From Amanita rubescens (taxonomy: Eukaryota > Basidiomycota > Agaricomycetes > Agaricales > Amanitaceae): a DNA stretch of 64,000 nt. Every line of letters starts with the position of its first letter. Position 1 is the stretch's first letter. The notes below the pieces were generated by a model, which was not told the DNA's origin, made no database searches, and saw nothing but the letters and a program-made list of their open reading frames with translations. The translations under genes were made by a program, and so were the position numbers. Location: contig WION01000255.1 in the NCBI GenBank assembly GCA_015039365.1, positions 1 to 64,000 on the forward strand, written 5' to 3'. Positions 1-12,619 of the stretch are shown here, in pieces.

Positions 1-3000
1 AGCACCTGTGCAGCTTGCCCGTCGTCTTGAAATCCAATTCAGACGCTGTACGCTTCAACCCAGGTGTTTGGAACGCGTCCGTGCCAAACGCGCTCGAGAG
101 GGGCCGCATAAAGTTGAGGAAAGCCGACATAGACTTCTTGTTCCGATGTTGTTTCTGAACGACGGGCACAGGTTTCCTCGACCTCAAGCTTTATTAAACA
201 CGTCCTCCCTCTTCTCGAACCTCGCCTGCTCGTAGAGCTTCTCCTTCTGCAACCGTGCTCGAAGATTCTTATCCCGCCGGTTTTTCTCCATCTGGTACGC
301 CACGAGCTTGTTGAACGGCTTCCCGGCTTTTTTGGCAGACTGGTTTACACCAGCGGAAGCGTGCATCGCTTCTCTTGTTGCTTCCTCCTTGATCCCGCGA
401 ACGTCGAACTGGATGTGCAAAACTTCCTTCTCAACAAGACTGAGACGCTCAAAGCCCCGTCGATTCGTATCTTCTAATTGACCATGTCGCTGTATAAGCG
501 GGGACCAATGACTCTGACTGACGAGATTATGCAACTGCCTGTACCCCTGCATCAGCACCCTTCAACACCCGCACAAAACGTGAGCTTACCTCCGTTTATC
601 AAAATTAACCAACGTCTGACCCTCACTAACAGCCGAATCAACCACGTCAGGCGCCACGATCACCTCCAACATGCGCTCGATCAACCAACCCACGTCCACT
701 GTCAGCTCATGCCCACTCGTCGCCCTCTCATTGAACGGCCGACTCAAAAACGAAACGAGCGAATCGTGCATCACACCCCGATTCACCGCCACGCACTGCC
801 ACGCTCGTTGATGTATGCGGCTCTCGACGCTGATCAAAGCTGATGACACCACAGCCTCCACAAATGACCTCACGCAAGGCTGCGCAGCAACCTGGCCCGG
901 CTCTACCCGTTCCATATTCCTCAACCGCGCCACCTCGATAACCTGGAGAAGAAACTCCATCCTAGTCTGCCGGCCACGTACACCAAGACGGGGTGAAACC
1001 AACTTGGAGATAAGCCACTTGCGGAGTAAGCTGTACGCCCGAATGCAGCCCCGCACACTCGTGGGCAACAGCCTGTACAGGCTCTCGTGCCCTAACTCGG
1101 GGATAAGCGGAGACGGCTCGACATCTTGAACATGCGTGTACATGGTTTGAATCTCCACGACATCGTCGACTGTCCCCACTTCTTTATGCCAGAACCACCC
1201 AGTCTTGTCTGCCGTCTGGACTTCAAGCAAATCTGCGAGGACATACAAATCCTACACCATATAAGCGTTAGCGAAAACAACCCTGAATTACACCACACAA
1301 TAGCATACCTCTTCGGTGATATTACTAAACACCGCAGCTGCCATCCCATCCAAGCTATCCATAAACTCCTCCGGGTTAGCACGATCCACATCCGGAGGCT
1401 CCCTCTCCCGCGCAAGTCTGACTTGCCTGCTGTTGCGGTCCCTGTTGCCCTTGCTGCTTCGACCTAGTTCCCACCCTCATATGCTGCCCCAACGAACCCT
1501 TGACCATCCTTGGCCTCATCGTCTGCGACACAAAGAACGACTCGAGGGCTCTCCTCGTGCGCCGCAACGCATCCCACGCCTGGTGAACCATCGGATCCGA
1601 GAAATGAGAAGACTCCAGGACAGCATGGTCCGTCATGCTATGGAGGAAAGCTCGAATAGCGGTGTAAAGCTGTGCATCGTCCAGGACGTCCTGCGCCCCT
1701 CCTCCCGATGCCAACCATTCCTGAATGGTCCCTAAAAACCTGTCCACGCTGATTTGCCACATGAAGATAGTCCCCAACGGACGGGACGAACTGGGAGTTT
1801 GACAACCAACATAATCTTTCTCAAAGCCTTTCAAACATACAGTCAACCACCAGCAAAAAAAAAAAAAAGACGAATACTCAAAACACATACTCAAAGAACG
1901 CCAAAGGCGTAACAAAACTCCTAAAGACGTTCCACCACACTTTTGCAAACTCGTTCCGGTCCAAAACCACTCTCGAGAGATTCCCTCCCGAAGCGACATC
2001 TCCCCGTTATCGTCTGCAACCGAAACCGAAACCCCTAAAAGCCCCTGTACCAAAATCTTGACTAAAACCGGGAGCGTCCCAGCCCGAACGACGACCCTCA
2101 ACGGTGGATTCGTCGATGGCTCAGTGATGACAAAGTTGGGCCTATGAGAAAGGGAAGGAAGCGAGCTCCGTTTTGCCATGCTCGCTTTACGCTCAAGACC
2201 TTGAGAAGAGCCAGGTTTAACGCGAATAGAAGGATTCCGGCTGACAGTCTTTTCAGGGACGACAGACGCGTCGTCTATACTGCTCGAATGGCGGGAAGTC
2301 GCGTACGACGTGGGACGCGAGTTGGGCGTTGACTCTGCAGGACCTTTTTGAACGACGAGAAGCAGCTCGCCGTTGTAAACCGGTATCACGGTTCCTTGTT
2401 GACTTAAGAGGGTTCGGTTGCGCTGCGGCTGTTGCTGTTTGCTGAGTTGCGTTACTGCCAGAACGCTGATGGTCAGGGCTTGCGCGGATATTAAATACTT
2501 CTGAAGCATCGCTGTCCACGCGACCGCGTACGAGTTGAGTACGGTCCAATAGATGCAAGGAGGGCAAAGGTTCCGGGAAAAGAACAGGGAACAATAATTG
2601 TCCTGGTGCTTGACTTGCTGATGACTTTGGAGCCCAATAAAATGGTTCAAAAAGACCTCTTCTCCTCGGCTCTGCCGCAAGCGAAAGACTCATAAACTGC
2701 TCAACTCTTAATTATATCGTCAATCTTTGCTCTCTGAGACCGAAGAAAAACGAAACTTGCCTTTGTAACTTTGCCGCAAACCCACCAACACCTCCACCGT
2801 CATTCGCCAACGTACGCCAAAAGCCTACCATCCACCTCACGTCTTGATCCAATTCCCCGTCCACAACAAACGTCTTGCGCGGGCAAAGTAAAAACGAAGT
2901 TCGGAACCTTTCAAAAATGATCCTCGCCCTGTCCATCGTCTCGACTCTGAACGCCTCCTCTGTTGACGCCAAGGAACCTTCAACCCTCGCCCTATCCAAC

Positions 3001-5905
3001 TCTTCCTTCAACCTAATCTTGACATCCCCACCCCACGGCGTACTAGACGGCTCTCCGACTTGTACCGTCGTTGTTGTTGTTGTCGTCGTTTCTCCCTCTG
3101 TATCTGGAGGGTGAACCCACCCTTCAACCAACCCCAACGCTTGCAAATCAACTCTCCTCCAGACCTTATCAAGCCTCGCAACCGGCCGAGAACAAAGCGC
3201 GCTCAAAATAGCACGCCACGAGCACTCATCCCCAGCTTGACGACACAGCTCGCCTATCCTTATCCACGCAGAGATCACATCCGATCGGGAAGGCACATGG
3301 GGTCGAGATGGAGGTTGAGGATGAGACTGAGACGACGTAGGATTCCGGTCTTCAGATCTGCGAGGGCACCCAGTAGGTGATATCGGCGTCGGTATCGATG
3401 AAGAAGAAGCACAAACGGCCGCAGACACCAACCCCCGTCGACGTATCGCTCCCCAACACTTGCAACAAAACCAACTTGGTCAACCAATGCGGCTGCTCCT
3501 CCGTCCCAAACAACGGCCTCAAACTCGGCACGTCAAACTCGCTCTCCCCTGAATCTCCAGGAGAAAGAATAGACGCCGCCGTCACATTATCCGGCGCATG
3601 TTCCAACACCGTTCGATGGTACAACGTCAAACTTTGCGCAACGACGCGAGGATCCGAAGCGAGCAACACGTCCCTTGAAAGACCTTCCTTCTCAAGGGCA
3701 GCCCAAGGCACCCTCGGAGTAACAGCAACAGCAACAGCCGCTCCAGCCCCGCTCCCACTCCCACCCGCACCGGATCCAGGCACCCCCTGGATCTTCAACC
3801 CTTCCAAAGCCTGCCACCAACGACACGAGATTCACTCCATCTTCCGGCCTCGGCGAAAACATGCCCCCCGGCCCTCCAAACCTAGGCGAACCAGGTCCCA
3901 TCATAGGTGTAGGAACATACAAAGCTTGCATAGACGCAGAAGTAGGCATTCCCATCCCACCCGAATCCCAATTTCCTTCTAGAACACTTAGGGAGAGGGA
4001 CACGCCTGGAAGAGTTTCGGTTTTCCATTCTTCCCATGCGGTGGAGTCGAGCGGAGAGCCGTGGTATCGCAAGTATTCCATAGCGAGCCACGTCACGTGG
4101 GTTTGTGCATCTGATTTGGAGGAATCGTCTGCTGCACCGGAGACGAGGTACGAGCAGCAGCGGAGGAATTCGGATTCAAATTTGGGACGACCGATGAGAA
4201 TGGGGAGGCATAGAATAACGGACGACGCGAAATCTCTCCAAGGTTGACTCCGCGTATGATGTTGCTGTTGTTGATCTTCCTGTAGTACGCCTTCCTTTTC
4301 CTCGTTTTCCTCTTCGTTTTCCTCACCTTCCTGTATAACAACGGGCACAACTTCAAAAGTCGTCGCAAACACGGTTTCGTGAACGAGCGCTTCATACGAT
4401 CCTTTTTCCACACCCTCTAAACCTCTCACCAACTCGGGATGAGTTCGTCGTCCCCAAAAAACGCGCTTCTTCCTGCCAATCGTACCCAAACCTTCCCTCC
4501 TAGCGGGATTATCCTCGTTCGGGCTGGATACGAGCAGAAACTCGGCTTCTGCCTCTTCTTCGCCAGGTTCCCCGGAAGCAGGCACGATTTCGGTCGGAAA
4601 AAGCTCCTTGACCGACGCAGCCCGATCATGCGGGGGTTTATAAAAATACAACTTGGAACCCTTGAGTTCCATCTTGAACGGCTTCCAACCCTTTGCCGAA
4701 GACAGATTCACATACTGGTGTTGATTATCCGCGAGGCGGTTGATAAACCCGCTATAATACATGATTTGAGAAGCCCTCTTTTGGTCCTTGTACCCCACGG
4801 CATCGTCTTGATTCTCGTCTTGGTGTTGTTCTTCCTTTCTGTGGTGATGATGGTGATGTTGATGATGATGACCACCACCAGGTTCGATAATCGCAGGTGG
4901 AGGAGCCAACAACGAAGAACCCACCACTGCCAGCGGAGAGGTTGCGTGACCAACGTGACCGTGACTAGGACTTCCCAATTCGGCTGCAGAGGATTTTGCA
5001 GCCAAGCCGAAATGGAACGCGGAGCGAGGAGAAGGTGGGAGTCGTGCATCTTGGCTACTGTGAGCGTCGAGTTCTCGCTCTGAAGCTGCGGATCCTTTCC
5101 TTTTTGGGCTGGAAGGCATGAAACGCTGACTGGCGAGTTTGGAGGAGAGTTTCGGTGTAAAGGAGTGGGATCGCGTGTGTACGGCCGAGTTTGAAGCGTC
5201 GTCCGCGGTGATTGAGACTGTGGGAAGGCTACTGGTTGTGCTACTTGGGGATGCGGAGACGGGGACGGGTGGAATGGGCGAAAGGTTGGTTGTTTGAATT
5301 GTTGGGAATGGATGGCGAGCGTTAGGGCTACCATGACCAGCGGACGGTTGAGAAGACAAAATGGAGAGGGGAGTGGTGGGTCTGGCCATGCTGGCTGAGC
5401 TCCCGCTTCGAGCCCTGTACTGTTGTACCTTATCTTGAAAAGTGGGGTTGATGAACCCGGTCGAGGAAGAGGACATTTGACTGAGGTCGTCTGCTGATCT
5501 GGACCAGGCCCTACGCGACACATTGCGTAGGTCGCCCATGGAGGGCGCTGTTGGACTCGAAGGGACACTTGGAGGTAAACCGCCGCGCAAATCAAGGACT
5601 GAGCTGCTCAAAAAACAATCAACGAGTGAAATCGCGCGCAAAGTGAAAACTTGCCGACTGCCTCCAGCAGCGTAACCGTCGAGGATGGGCCTGGGATCAG
5701 TCGGACGCGAGATTTTATGTTTCCTAGTCGAACTTGTACTTGATCTTGGTTCGGTAGATGCTGCTGCTACTTTCGAAGCTGAAGCACTGCGAGAAAACCA
5801 TTTTGAAGACTTTGAGAGAAAATGTGAGAGACCTGATGAAGGTGAGGGTGCTCGAGGTGAGGCAGGAGCTGGGTCGTGCGGGCTGAGCGACATCCGAGGC
5901 GGCAT
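1..5905 (-). CDS. RasGEF/PH-domain regulator of Ras-type GTPases, runs off the left edge
   Basis: The start is the ATG at 5905 (MPPRMSLSPHD). The first ~380 residues are Ser/Pro-rich and disordered, with a poly-His tract near 4840-4870. A PH-like segment follows (residues ~385-520, MELKGSKLYFYKPP). A RasGEF catalytic-like region lies at about 3.8-3.1 kb (PHWLTKLVLLQVL, then SDVISAWIRIGELCR and SALCSRPVARLDKVW). A RasGEF_N-like region comes after it at about 2.1-1.5 kb (AGTLPVLVKILVQGL, VSVADDNGEMSLREG). The tail at 558-184 (EKNRRDKNLRARLQKEK) continues in a shifted frame below 184 (KKSMSAFLNFMRPL), so the gene leaves the window. Such proteins load GTP onto small GTPases near membranes. Reading frames shift at about 3825 (NLVS then WWQALEG) and about 190 without a clear intron, so the gene is either slightly broken or misassembled. 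Introns elsewhere were not resolved. Domain calls are from memory. Confidence 0.68.
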
Positions 5906-5961
5906 TGGGAGAGTGTTGATTTTTACGGCATTTAAATTACGGCATTTTCTGTTTAACTTAA

Positions 5962-6609
5962 CTAAGCAACAACAACTCTTTTAGCGCTTTCAACAACTTC
6001 CATAACTCCAGCTAAACTCGTTCTCCAAGCCAATACTCGTTTTTCTAGCGCTTCCCATTGCTCCTTTTCAAATACCCGCGATGTACATCTCACAACATGT
6101 ATGGATTGAGTCGTTTGCGACATCTTACCCGATAACAGACCAGTTCTTATAACTACGGAGGGTCAGACTCGTAAAGACCGGCGTCGACGCAACACGCACC
6201 ATCGATAATCCAACTCTCAACTTGAGATACGTCTATTTGCAGCTTTTCGGATATTTTTGAATAGGGCAGGTCTTTCCCGATGTATTTGGATCCTAGAGTA
6301 CAGATTGAAAGAAGACGAATTTTGCGCTCGAGCTGCGACTTGTCGAGATCTGCCCAAATACGATGAATACCGTGTGTATTAACAACGTGTAGACATACGT
6401 ACCGTAGTTTTCGACTACACCGGGATGACTTTCCATCCAAGCTTGAAATTCCAATAAATCATCGTTTGCGAAAATTTGCAAAAGAGAGAAGAGTTCGTGG
6501 CCTTTTAAGGCTACCACTGCGTTCTGTCTGAAGAGTGGATCGAAATTGAAGACGGTTGGATTGCGTAGTGCATCTGAGATTGCGCTGATTGCAGCGTCAG
6601 AAGACATGA
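5962..6609 (-). pseudogene. eif3m: eIF3 subunit M (PCI domain), 3' half only
   Basis: Three exons splice cleanly into the C-terminal half of eIF3m: 6403-6609, 6200-6349 and 5962-6152, with introns 6350-6402 (53 nt) and 6153-6199 (47 nt). The protein reads SDALRNPTVFNFDPLF, KGHELFSLLQIF, then the PCI/winged-helix part SKISEKLQIDVSQVESWIID and VVRCTSRVFEKEQWEALEKR, ending at the TAG at 5962. eIF3m is a subunit of the translation initiation factor eIF3 in the cytoplasm. Family members are about 400 residues; here roughly the first 200-230 are absent. The first exon is preceded by an acceptor-like sequence, and within 50 bp an unrelated plus-strand gene begins. The retained half has no visible lesion, so the truncation looks recent. 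The stop lies only 56 bp from the RasGEF start. An intact copy is presumably elsewhere. Confidence 0.85.
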
Positions 6610-6655
6610 CTGTCCGTACAAATAAATGTAAACATGTATTTCGTGACGACAAACC

Positions 6656-9520
6656 ATGAGCGGAGGCCGTTCTCGCTTCACATGGAAACTATCAAATCTG
6701 AGAGCCAAACGAGATACGCCATCAGATTGGGTCTTGAGCGCTCTGGACATTGCAAGACGCGCCGCAATGGCTGATGACCTTGAGCATGTTCCATCTATCA
6801 AAGGTATCGCGGACACTTTTACCCGGATGCTGGAACGGCTTCAAGTCAGTTGAACAAGTTGTTCTGCGCGTGTATGCACTAGCTCATTCTTGAAAGGGAA
6901 TCGAAAAAAATAGGGACGACTTTTGTGTAATCAGTAATGAGATCGGAAGCCTTATCGAGTCGGTTGTTCGGTACGCAAGGGAGAACAAACCAGTGTCTGA
7001 GAAATATAAAGTGGTATGCGATGAATTCCTCTCGTCAGTATATTCACCGCTCCGGGCATCCATGCTCGCTGACGGTAAACAATCAGCACTATATCCGAAA
7101 TGGAGCATATATTTGAAAAGCGCTCTCCGAAAGCGAAAGCATACCAAACGGTTCTATCTTCGTACCAATTCCGATTCAAGTCCCTGCGTAGCGATCTCCA
7201 GGTGCCAATAATTGAAAATCTACTGTAAATTTCTTAACAAAATACATGGCAGGCATTGGCATCATCAACCGGAATATTCTCAAACTCTAGGGATATCACA
7301 GTTACAGGATCAACCTTCACAGAGATTCATGGCAACCAATATGTATGCCGAACTTTCCCAGTCCATATCATGACGCTAACAACGTCATTTGTAGATTTTC
7401 CACACGAATGTAACCGCGGATATTCAACGCAACCAGACGAGCGGAATAGATGATCTTGATTTCTCGGACGTACGTCTATCGTCGTGTGGATTGCTTATAT
7501 CGATTAACATGCAACAGTACAACGTCCTTAAATATAGTGATCTTCGAGCCATCAGTGTACCATGGAAGAGAGATCGAAGCGTCCTACTGGGCGACGGATA
7601 CGAACGAGATGTACCGCAGGAATACACCGTTCGTATTCAAAATCAGACCATGACTGCTAGAACGTACAAAGGAAGTTCTGCTTTGCAAGTGCGTACTATT
7701 GCAAGCTTCGTTTTGATAACCATATCGTTATTAGTCTTTCAAAGGGGACGTCAAGGTGCATTTGGAACACAATTTTCGGTAATGTTTCGTCAGCCGAGAT
7801 CCTGCCTTTCTCACTGATACATCAAGACATCCATATATTCTTCAACTTTTCGGAGTGTGTTCATCGAACAAAGTGCCTACACTGGTATTCCATGGAGGTA
7901 TGATCATCGCTTCTTGACAACTTGCGTCTGACACTTGTATGGAGACCTTAAAGATTTGAATCAAGCCGATTCGATTGGTTGGGATCTGGAATCGCGAGAC
8001 GAGTGGTGTCAACTTTTTCAGATGGTATGTCCTTGTGTCACTTATCAGCAGTCATAACCTACATACGAAAATGTACAGTATGAGGATTGCCAGGTTAGTA
8101 TCATATCATGCGCAAATTTTGACCTGAATTTCCTCAAGGCTGCTTTTTGCTACCTGATGCAAGAACACGGGCTTCGTGACTCTCCGTGCGATTTCATGAC
8201 ACAGGAGGGTCAATTCATTGACGATTTTTATGATGTCTACGCGTTGCCTACCGGCGACATTTCTTTCAGTAATTGCTCTTGTCATCTCTACGTGGATGAT
8301 TCTCAGCATTTACAAGTATCCATCGTACGTTCCTCGATCAACCGCATCCAATTCCCCATGACATGGATTTCTTTTGCACTCAGGAAGCCCCACGCGTTAC
8401 TCGTAGACCGGGGTTCTACACAGGTTACTCAATTCCAAAGCTTTCCTTATGTGACGTGAAAACAATCAAGACTGCATTAGTAACCCGCAGAACTATACCA
8501 GATCATCATCTTGTCGACAAGAAAGCATGTTTGCTCGCGATCTACGACTATATAGTCATGGTAAACAAATGTTTTTATTCCCCCGTGATCCAAGAGACTC
8601 CATTCATATTGATCTCTCCAACGAGACATCTCAGAGCTGCACGACTCACTTTTAACCGTGAATGTCGCTTTACATGGAAAGGATGGCGTTTTTCGTTTCC
8701 GATTGGACCGAACATTGAAAAGTCTCACACAACTGTCGAGAATACCTCTTGGACACGGTAAGTTCAGATTGAACGTGATTGTTGGAATCGCCTATTGACC
8801 TCTTTAAAGTTTTACGATACACCATAACGCTTCTACAGAAGGAGACCACATCAGTATCAGCTGCCATTCGGAGTTTGAGGCTTCCCCACTGTATCTCATG
8901 ATGTGGTTGGCGCAAAGCCAAAGAATCATGTCCCAAATCAAATCAAAGTGCAGGAGTTCCCCGGAGCACGTAATGGCACTAGGTATGCAGACCAAATCAA
9001 GCTGCAGCGAGAATAACTAGATGCGCTGATTAGTAACACTCGTGGAGTGCGATATCTCCTTTTCTACGTCATTGTCCTCCCAAGCACCAGACGCAGTCTA
9101 TTTATTTATTCAAGACCTTCAGGATGTAGATGACTTGTTTGAAATACCATGGTTCTGGGCAAAGGATTCAGAAGGGTTGGACCGTCTCAGCCCAGCTGAC
9201 ATGCTCGTATTTGGACTGGGCGAGCCTCGTCGGTCGAAAATTTTCTTTAGGGCGCGGAACACGGCGGTTGATAAGGATCCGCGCATCTTTCATGAATTTT
9301 TTGGATTTGCTCCGGACTCGCCTGAAATTTGTCATTTCTTGGATTTGCCCGTTGCTTCACTTGAATGGGATGGTGCGCGTTTTTATCCTGATTCAGTTTT
9401 GTGACTGACGACTGGGTGCAAATCATAGGAGATGAAAATGGGCCTTTAACGCCTTGGGAGTTATTCGTGTGGAACCCTAGTGATTATGTTGAGGAGCTAG
9501 ATCGTTTTATGGACGCCTAG
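6656..9520 (+). pseudogene. C1: orphan kinase-like family protein with one nonsense codon
   Basis: This paralogue of the intact gene at 16391-19362 keeps the same exon plan and splice sites. The only clear lesion is at 7780-7782, where the exon reads CGG TAA while the paralogue has CGG CAA; the frame stays open on both sides, so this is a simple C-to-T nonsense change. Downstream exons are intact: the LRHP-like kinase-N-lobe segment (TSRHPYILQLFGVC), the LTFNRECRFTWKGW exon, the WFWAKDSEGLDRLSP segment and the terminal PLTPWELFVWN ending in TAG at 9520. The N-terminus differs from the other copies (MSGGRSRFTWKLSN), and homology starts only near KRDTPS. The 5' end appears to have been rebuilt where the block landed beside the truncated eIF3m. 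The gene may still give a ~300-residue N-terminal product. Confidence 0.75.
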
Positions 9521-10598
9521 CGCCATTCGAATGGATGATTGTAGGCATATTCATGTTAGATTTGCGATACCCTGATCTTTGTAATCTTATCCGGTTGGCA
9601 GCTTCAATGAACGAGTTATGCCTTTTATCTTGGTGCTAAGCTAGAGGGTTTGCTATCAACGTTAAGGCACGACTTGACTCGGATGAAATCAAATCATAAT
9701 TTTCGTTCATCAAAGCTGGGAAGCATGTTAATATCGCCCAAATCTATCGCGGTCACGCAGTAACGGGGTCGGGCGGGAAGCAAGACAGGATAGAATGCAG
9801 GAAACAAAGAAATACTGTCCATATAATTCTTGATCACACCAAAGGCGAGGGGCTACACATGGAAGTCGAGGGATCGCCGCGAAGAGTCGACATGATCTGG
9901 GCTTAATTGGAACACGCAAGGCTGGTAGGGTCTTTCACCGTGCCGATTACTTCGTACCACTATATTCACGTGCCTGTTCGTGCCAATGTCCCCCGCTGGC
10001 TGCGGGTGGGATGCAAATGAGATATAGATAAATGGGACAAAACTTGGATGCGCACAAGATTCCGAAATTGGGCCAGCACCGTCCACTCCACACATAAGTT
10101 AACCCCTTAGCCGATTAGACATGATGGCCCTGTTACTCAAAAATGAAAGTGAACCCTTGAAAGTGTGACATCGTAGTTGAAATCCCTGAGGAAATATTGA
10201 AGGATGGTATATTGAAAAAGAGTACGCGGGGCGCGTTGCAAGACCTAGCCGGACCGGGCCGGAATGAGACGTACGCTACTTCAAACTTGGCAGCCGCTTA
10301 CATCATCTGTCACTGAATCTTGAACTTGGCGTTCAGTCCATATGGCATTGGCAACCCTCAGTTGGACTGTCATCTGCACGGTTAAGAAATCTTTGAGGCT
10401 CAGGATCACATCACGCCGTCCGACTTCGTCAAGCCGAATCGAAGCAGTAGCTGCCCAACGGAAGAATATCCAGAAGATGCAGCATGCTCCCAACAGCGAT
10501 GTCCTCTCGTCGCAGATGTCTATAGTCAACGAGTCCGATAGCAACACGGTATGTCCTTCATGTCATGCTTATAACATCAATATTGACTTTTGTTTTAG
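9521..10598 (+). other. Intergenic, carries the duplicated 3' flank of the C family
   Basis: No convincing gene. The first part matches the flank of C2: both have a (gc)ATTCGAATG(g/a)ATGATT stretch followed by ATTCATGTTAGATTTGCGATAC. A second match (9860-9925 against 19640-19715) includes AATTGGAACACGCAAGGCTGGTA in a slightly diverged form. No coiled-coil 3' end is visible here, unlike after C2 and C3. The open stretch 10342-10560 on the plus strand does not encode a recognisable kinase N-lobe. Confidence 0.5.
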
Positions 10599-11395
10599 CG
10601 GCCTTCTGTCGAGAGGCGCTGATGTGGGGATCCCTGAAGCATAAGTTCGTTCTGCCATTTTTAGGAATCTACGAATTCGAAGATGGAAAGGAATCACAAC
10701 TCTTCCTCATCTCTCCCTACATGGCAAACGGCACTCTTGCGCAATGGAGAAACAAAGTAAATCCGAGATAGAACATCGTGTATGGCTTTTCTATCTTCAG
10801 CTCACTATAGACGTTCACACCTTTTCCTAAAGGTATTGGAAGTTGCCCAGGGAATCGAATACATTCATTCTGAAGGCATAGTCTACGGCGATCTATGTGG
10901 GGTACCTTACCCGAAATGCCCTATCTCAGAATACTGACCACCCTCCAGGAAAATGTCCTCCTAGATTCTAACCTTCATGTTCAAATTGCCGATTTTGGAT
11001 TAACCCGACTCTCGGGTGCTACGAGTACCCGGTCTGACGCCCGGCATCTAAACTTTGCAGCCCCGGAATTATTTGGAGTCTCAGAAGATTCGGACGACGA
11101 CGAGTCCGACGACATTCCTCCTAGAACACAGATGTCAGACGTCTACTCATTCGGATGTCTTTATTATGAAGCAAGTCATAACGATCATTCTGATTCTTCT
11201 TTCTGACTTTCATAGGTTCATTACGACAGTATACCTTTCGCCGGGAAACAGGAAATACAGATCATGGCTCTCATCTTTCGAGATAAACGTCCACCTCGAT
11301 TAGCTGAGCCACCCTTTAGTGATGAGGCATGGTGGGTAATTCAACGGTGCTGGGCGAGGGAACCGTCGAAGCGACCAAGTTGGGCTTGTTTTTAA
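10599..11395 (+). pseudogene. K1: TKL kinase remnant, N-lobe and C-terminus missing
   Basis: The exons align with kinase K3 but the ATP-binding exon (glycine loop and VALK lysine) is absent. The alphaC-type exon is present (CREALMWGSLKHKFVLPFLG) and runs into a stop, KVNPR then TAG, at about 10769. Relative to K3 about 10 nt (covering SIAE) are lost there. The catalytic loop reads GIVYGDLCG instead of GVVHGDLRG, so the loop His and Arg-position residues have changed. The activation segment survives (QIADFGLTRLSGATST, NFAAPELFG, SDVYSFG), then the C-lobe (WVIQRCWAREPSKRP), which ends abruptly where it is joined to K2 sequence. A dead fragment of a tandem kinase array. Confidence 0.8.
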
Positions 11396-12050
11396 GGGCG
11401 AACTCCGAGGCTCAGCAGTCGCGCTGACGTCGTGAGTTCCTTTATTGTTGTTATGACCTCATACTTGATCTCATTTCCCGCAGTCCTTAACTTGTCTGGA
11501 AGCGTTGATGTGGTACTTTCTGAAGCACAAATTTGTGCCCCCATTTTTAGGAATTTATATAGGCGAGTTAACGTCGCAATTGTTCCTTGTTTCTCTGTAA
11601 ACAATGGCTTTTTTTGAAATTCTGATAATTTGTTTAGACCAACGTCTTCCTAGATGCCAATCTCCATGTTCAAATTGCTAGCTTTGCATCGACCCAACCT
11701 GCTGGAGCTACGGTTACCGGATCAGGAGGGGCGCATCTCGAATTTACTGCACCAGAATTATTCGAAATCTCCAAGTATGATGTCCCTGCTCTGGCCACAA
11801 CGCAAATGTCAGACGTCTATGCTTTCGGATGTCTGTATGATGAAGTGAGTTATAGTAAACATGCCGTGTCACACTTTTGCTGAATTTCATAGATCCATTA
11901 CAATAAAAGGCCCTTTTTCAGTATACCAACGATGCAGATCTTGTGTCTCGTTATTCATGGTGGACGTGGGACCTGATTCGGCGTTGCTGGGAAGAGCAAC
12001 CATCGAAACGGCCAAGAATGAAAGATGTTGCGGAAACTCTGAAGACATGA
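11384..12050 (+). pseudogene. K2: TKL kinase remnant, fused onto K1
   Basis: It begins inside the N-lobe: GLVFKGELRGSAVAL matches K3 GRVFKGELRGAVVAL, directly after the KRP of K1. An intron follows (GTGAGTTCC...CCCGCAG), then EALMWYFLKHKFVPPFLG and a TAA within the SPYM segment. The catalytic-loop exon is absent. The activation region reads VQIASFAST where functional copies have VQIADFGLT, so the magnesium-binding DFG is lost. SDVYAFGCL and a decayed C-lobe follow; the last recognisable words are SKRPRMKDVAETLKT and a TGA at 12050. No function can be expected. Confidence 0.78.
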
Positions 12051-12619
12051 GTCCGATGTTTATGTATGATAAATATTCAATTCATCTTATTTTCTTCTGA
12101 TAAAGCAGACCGTAACTCCCCGGGGAAGTGTATTTTGCTCAAGGGCTGCCTTCATGTCAACATGTGAAGGAACGCAATATGTGCATTAAATTCATAAATT
12201 GAGCATAATCGGTAGGCTTCAGACTCATCGAAACTGGTATTTGTCTATAAACGCTGGCATCGATATGGCATTTCGACGGATAGATCAACTCAGTACTGAG
12301 GCCTACGCGTCAATCGCAATGTAACACATGCCGTCGACCAGTCCAGAACGATGCCAAAGACCATCACCACTCACCGGAGACCGCACGCTGGCCATTCACG
12401 GTCGCGTTTCCTTTTTGATTTCAAACGTGTCAGTTTTGGTGGGAGGAGATGGGGCTGGCTAGCCAGGAGCATGCTGAGAGGTGAAGGGGCAGCCAGGGAT
12501 TCCTACTGGCGTTAGGGTTAGGTTTACCAGTATGGCATGCCCTACAGCCACCATTCACACGGCGAAGCGCTGAAAACGTTCTTCACAACTACTATAACTC
12601 CAAGCCTCAAGACATTCAC
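12051..12619 (+). other. Spacer upstream of K3
   Basis: No gene seen. It presumably holds the promoter of K3. A GCGTTAGGGTTAGG stretch near 12510-12525 looks telomere-like but is a single short occurrence. Confidence 0.4.

Noticed and set aside
7778..7795. A mini-intron GTAATGTTTCGTCAG removing the C1 stop
   Set aside because: 15 nt is too short to splice; the aligned paralogue shows coding sequence.
12505..12530. Telomere-like GTTAGGGTTAGG
   Set aside because: Two units only; not an array.
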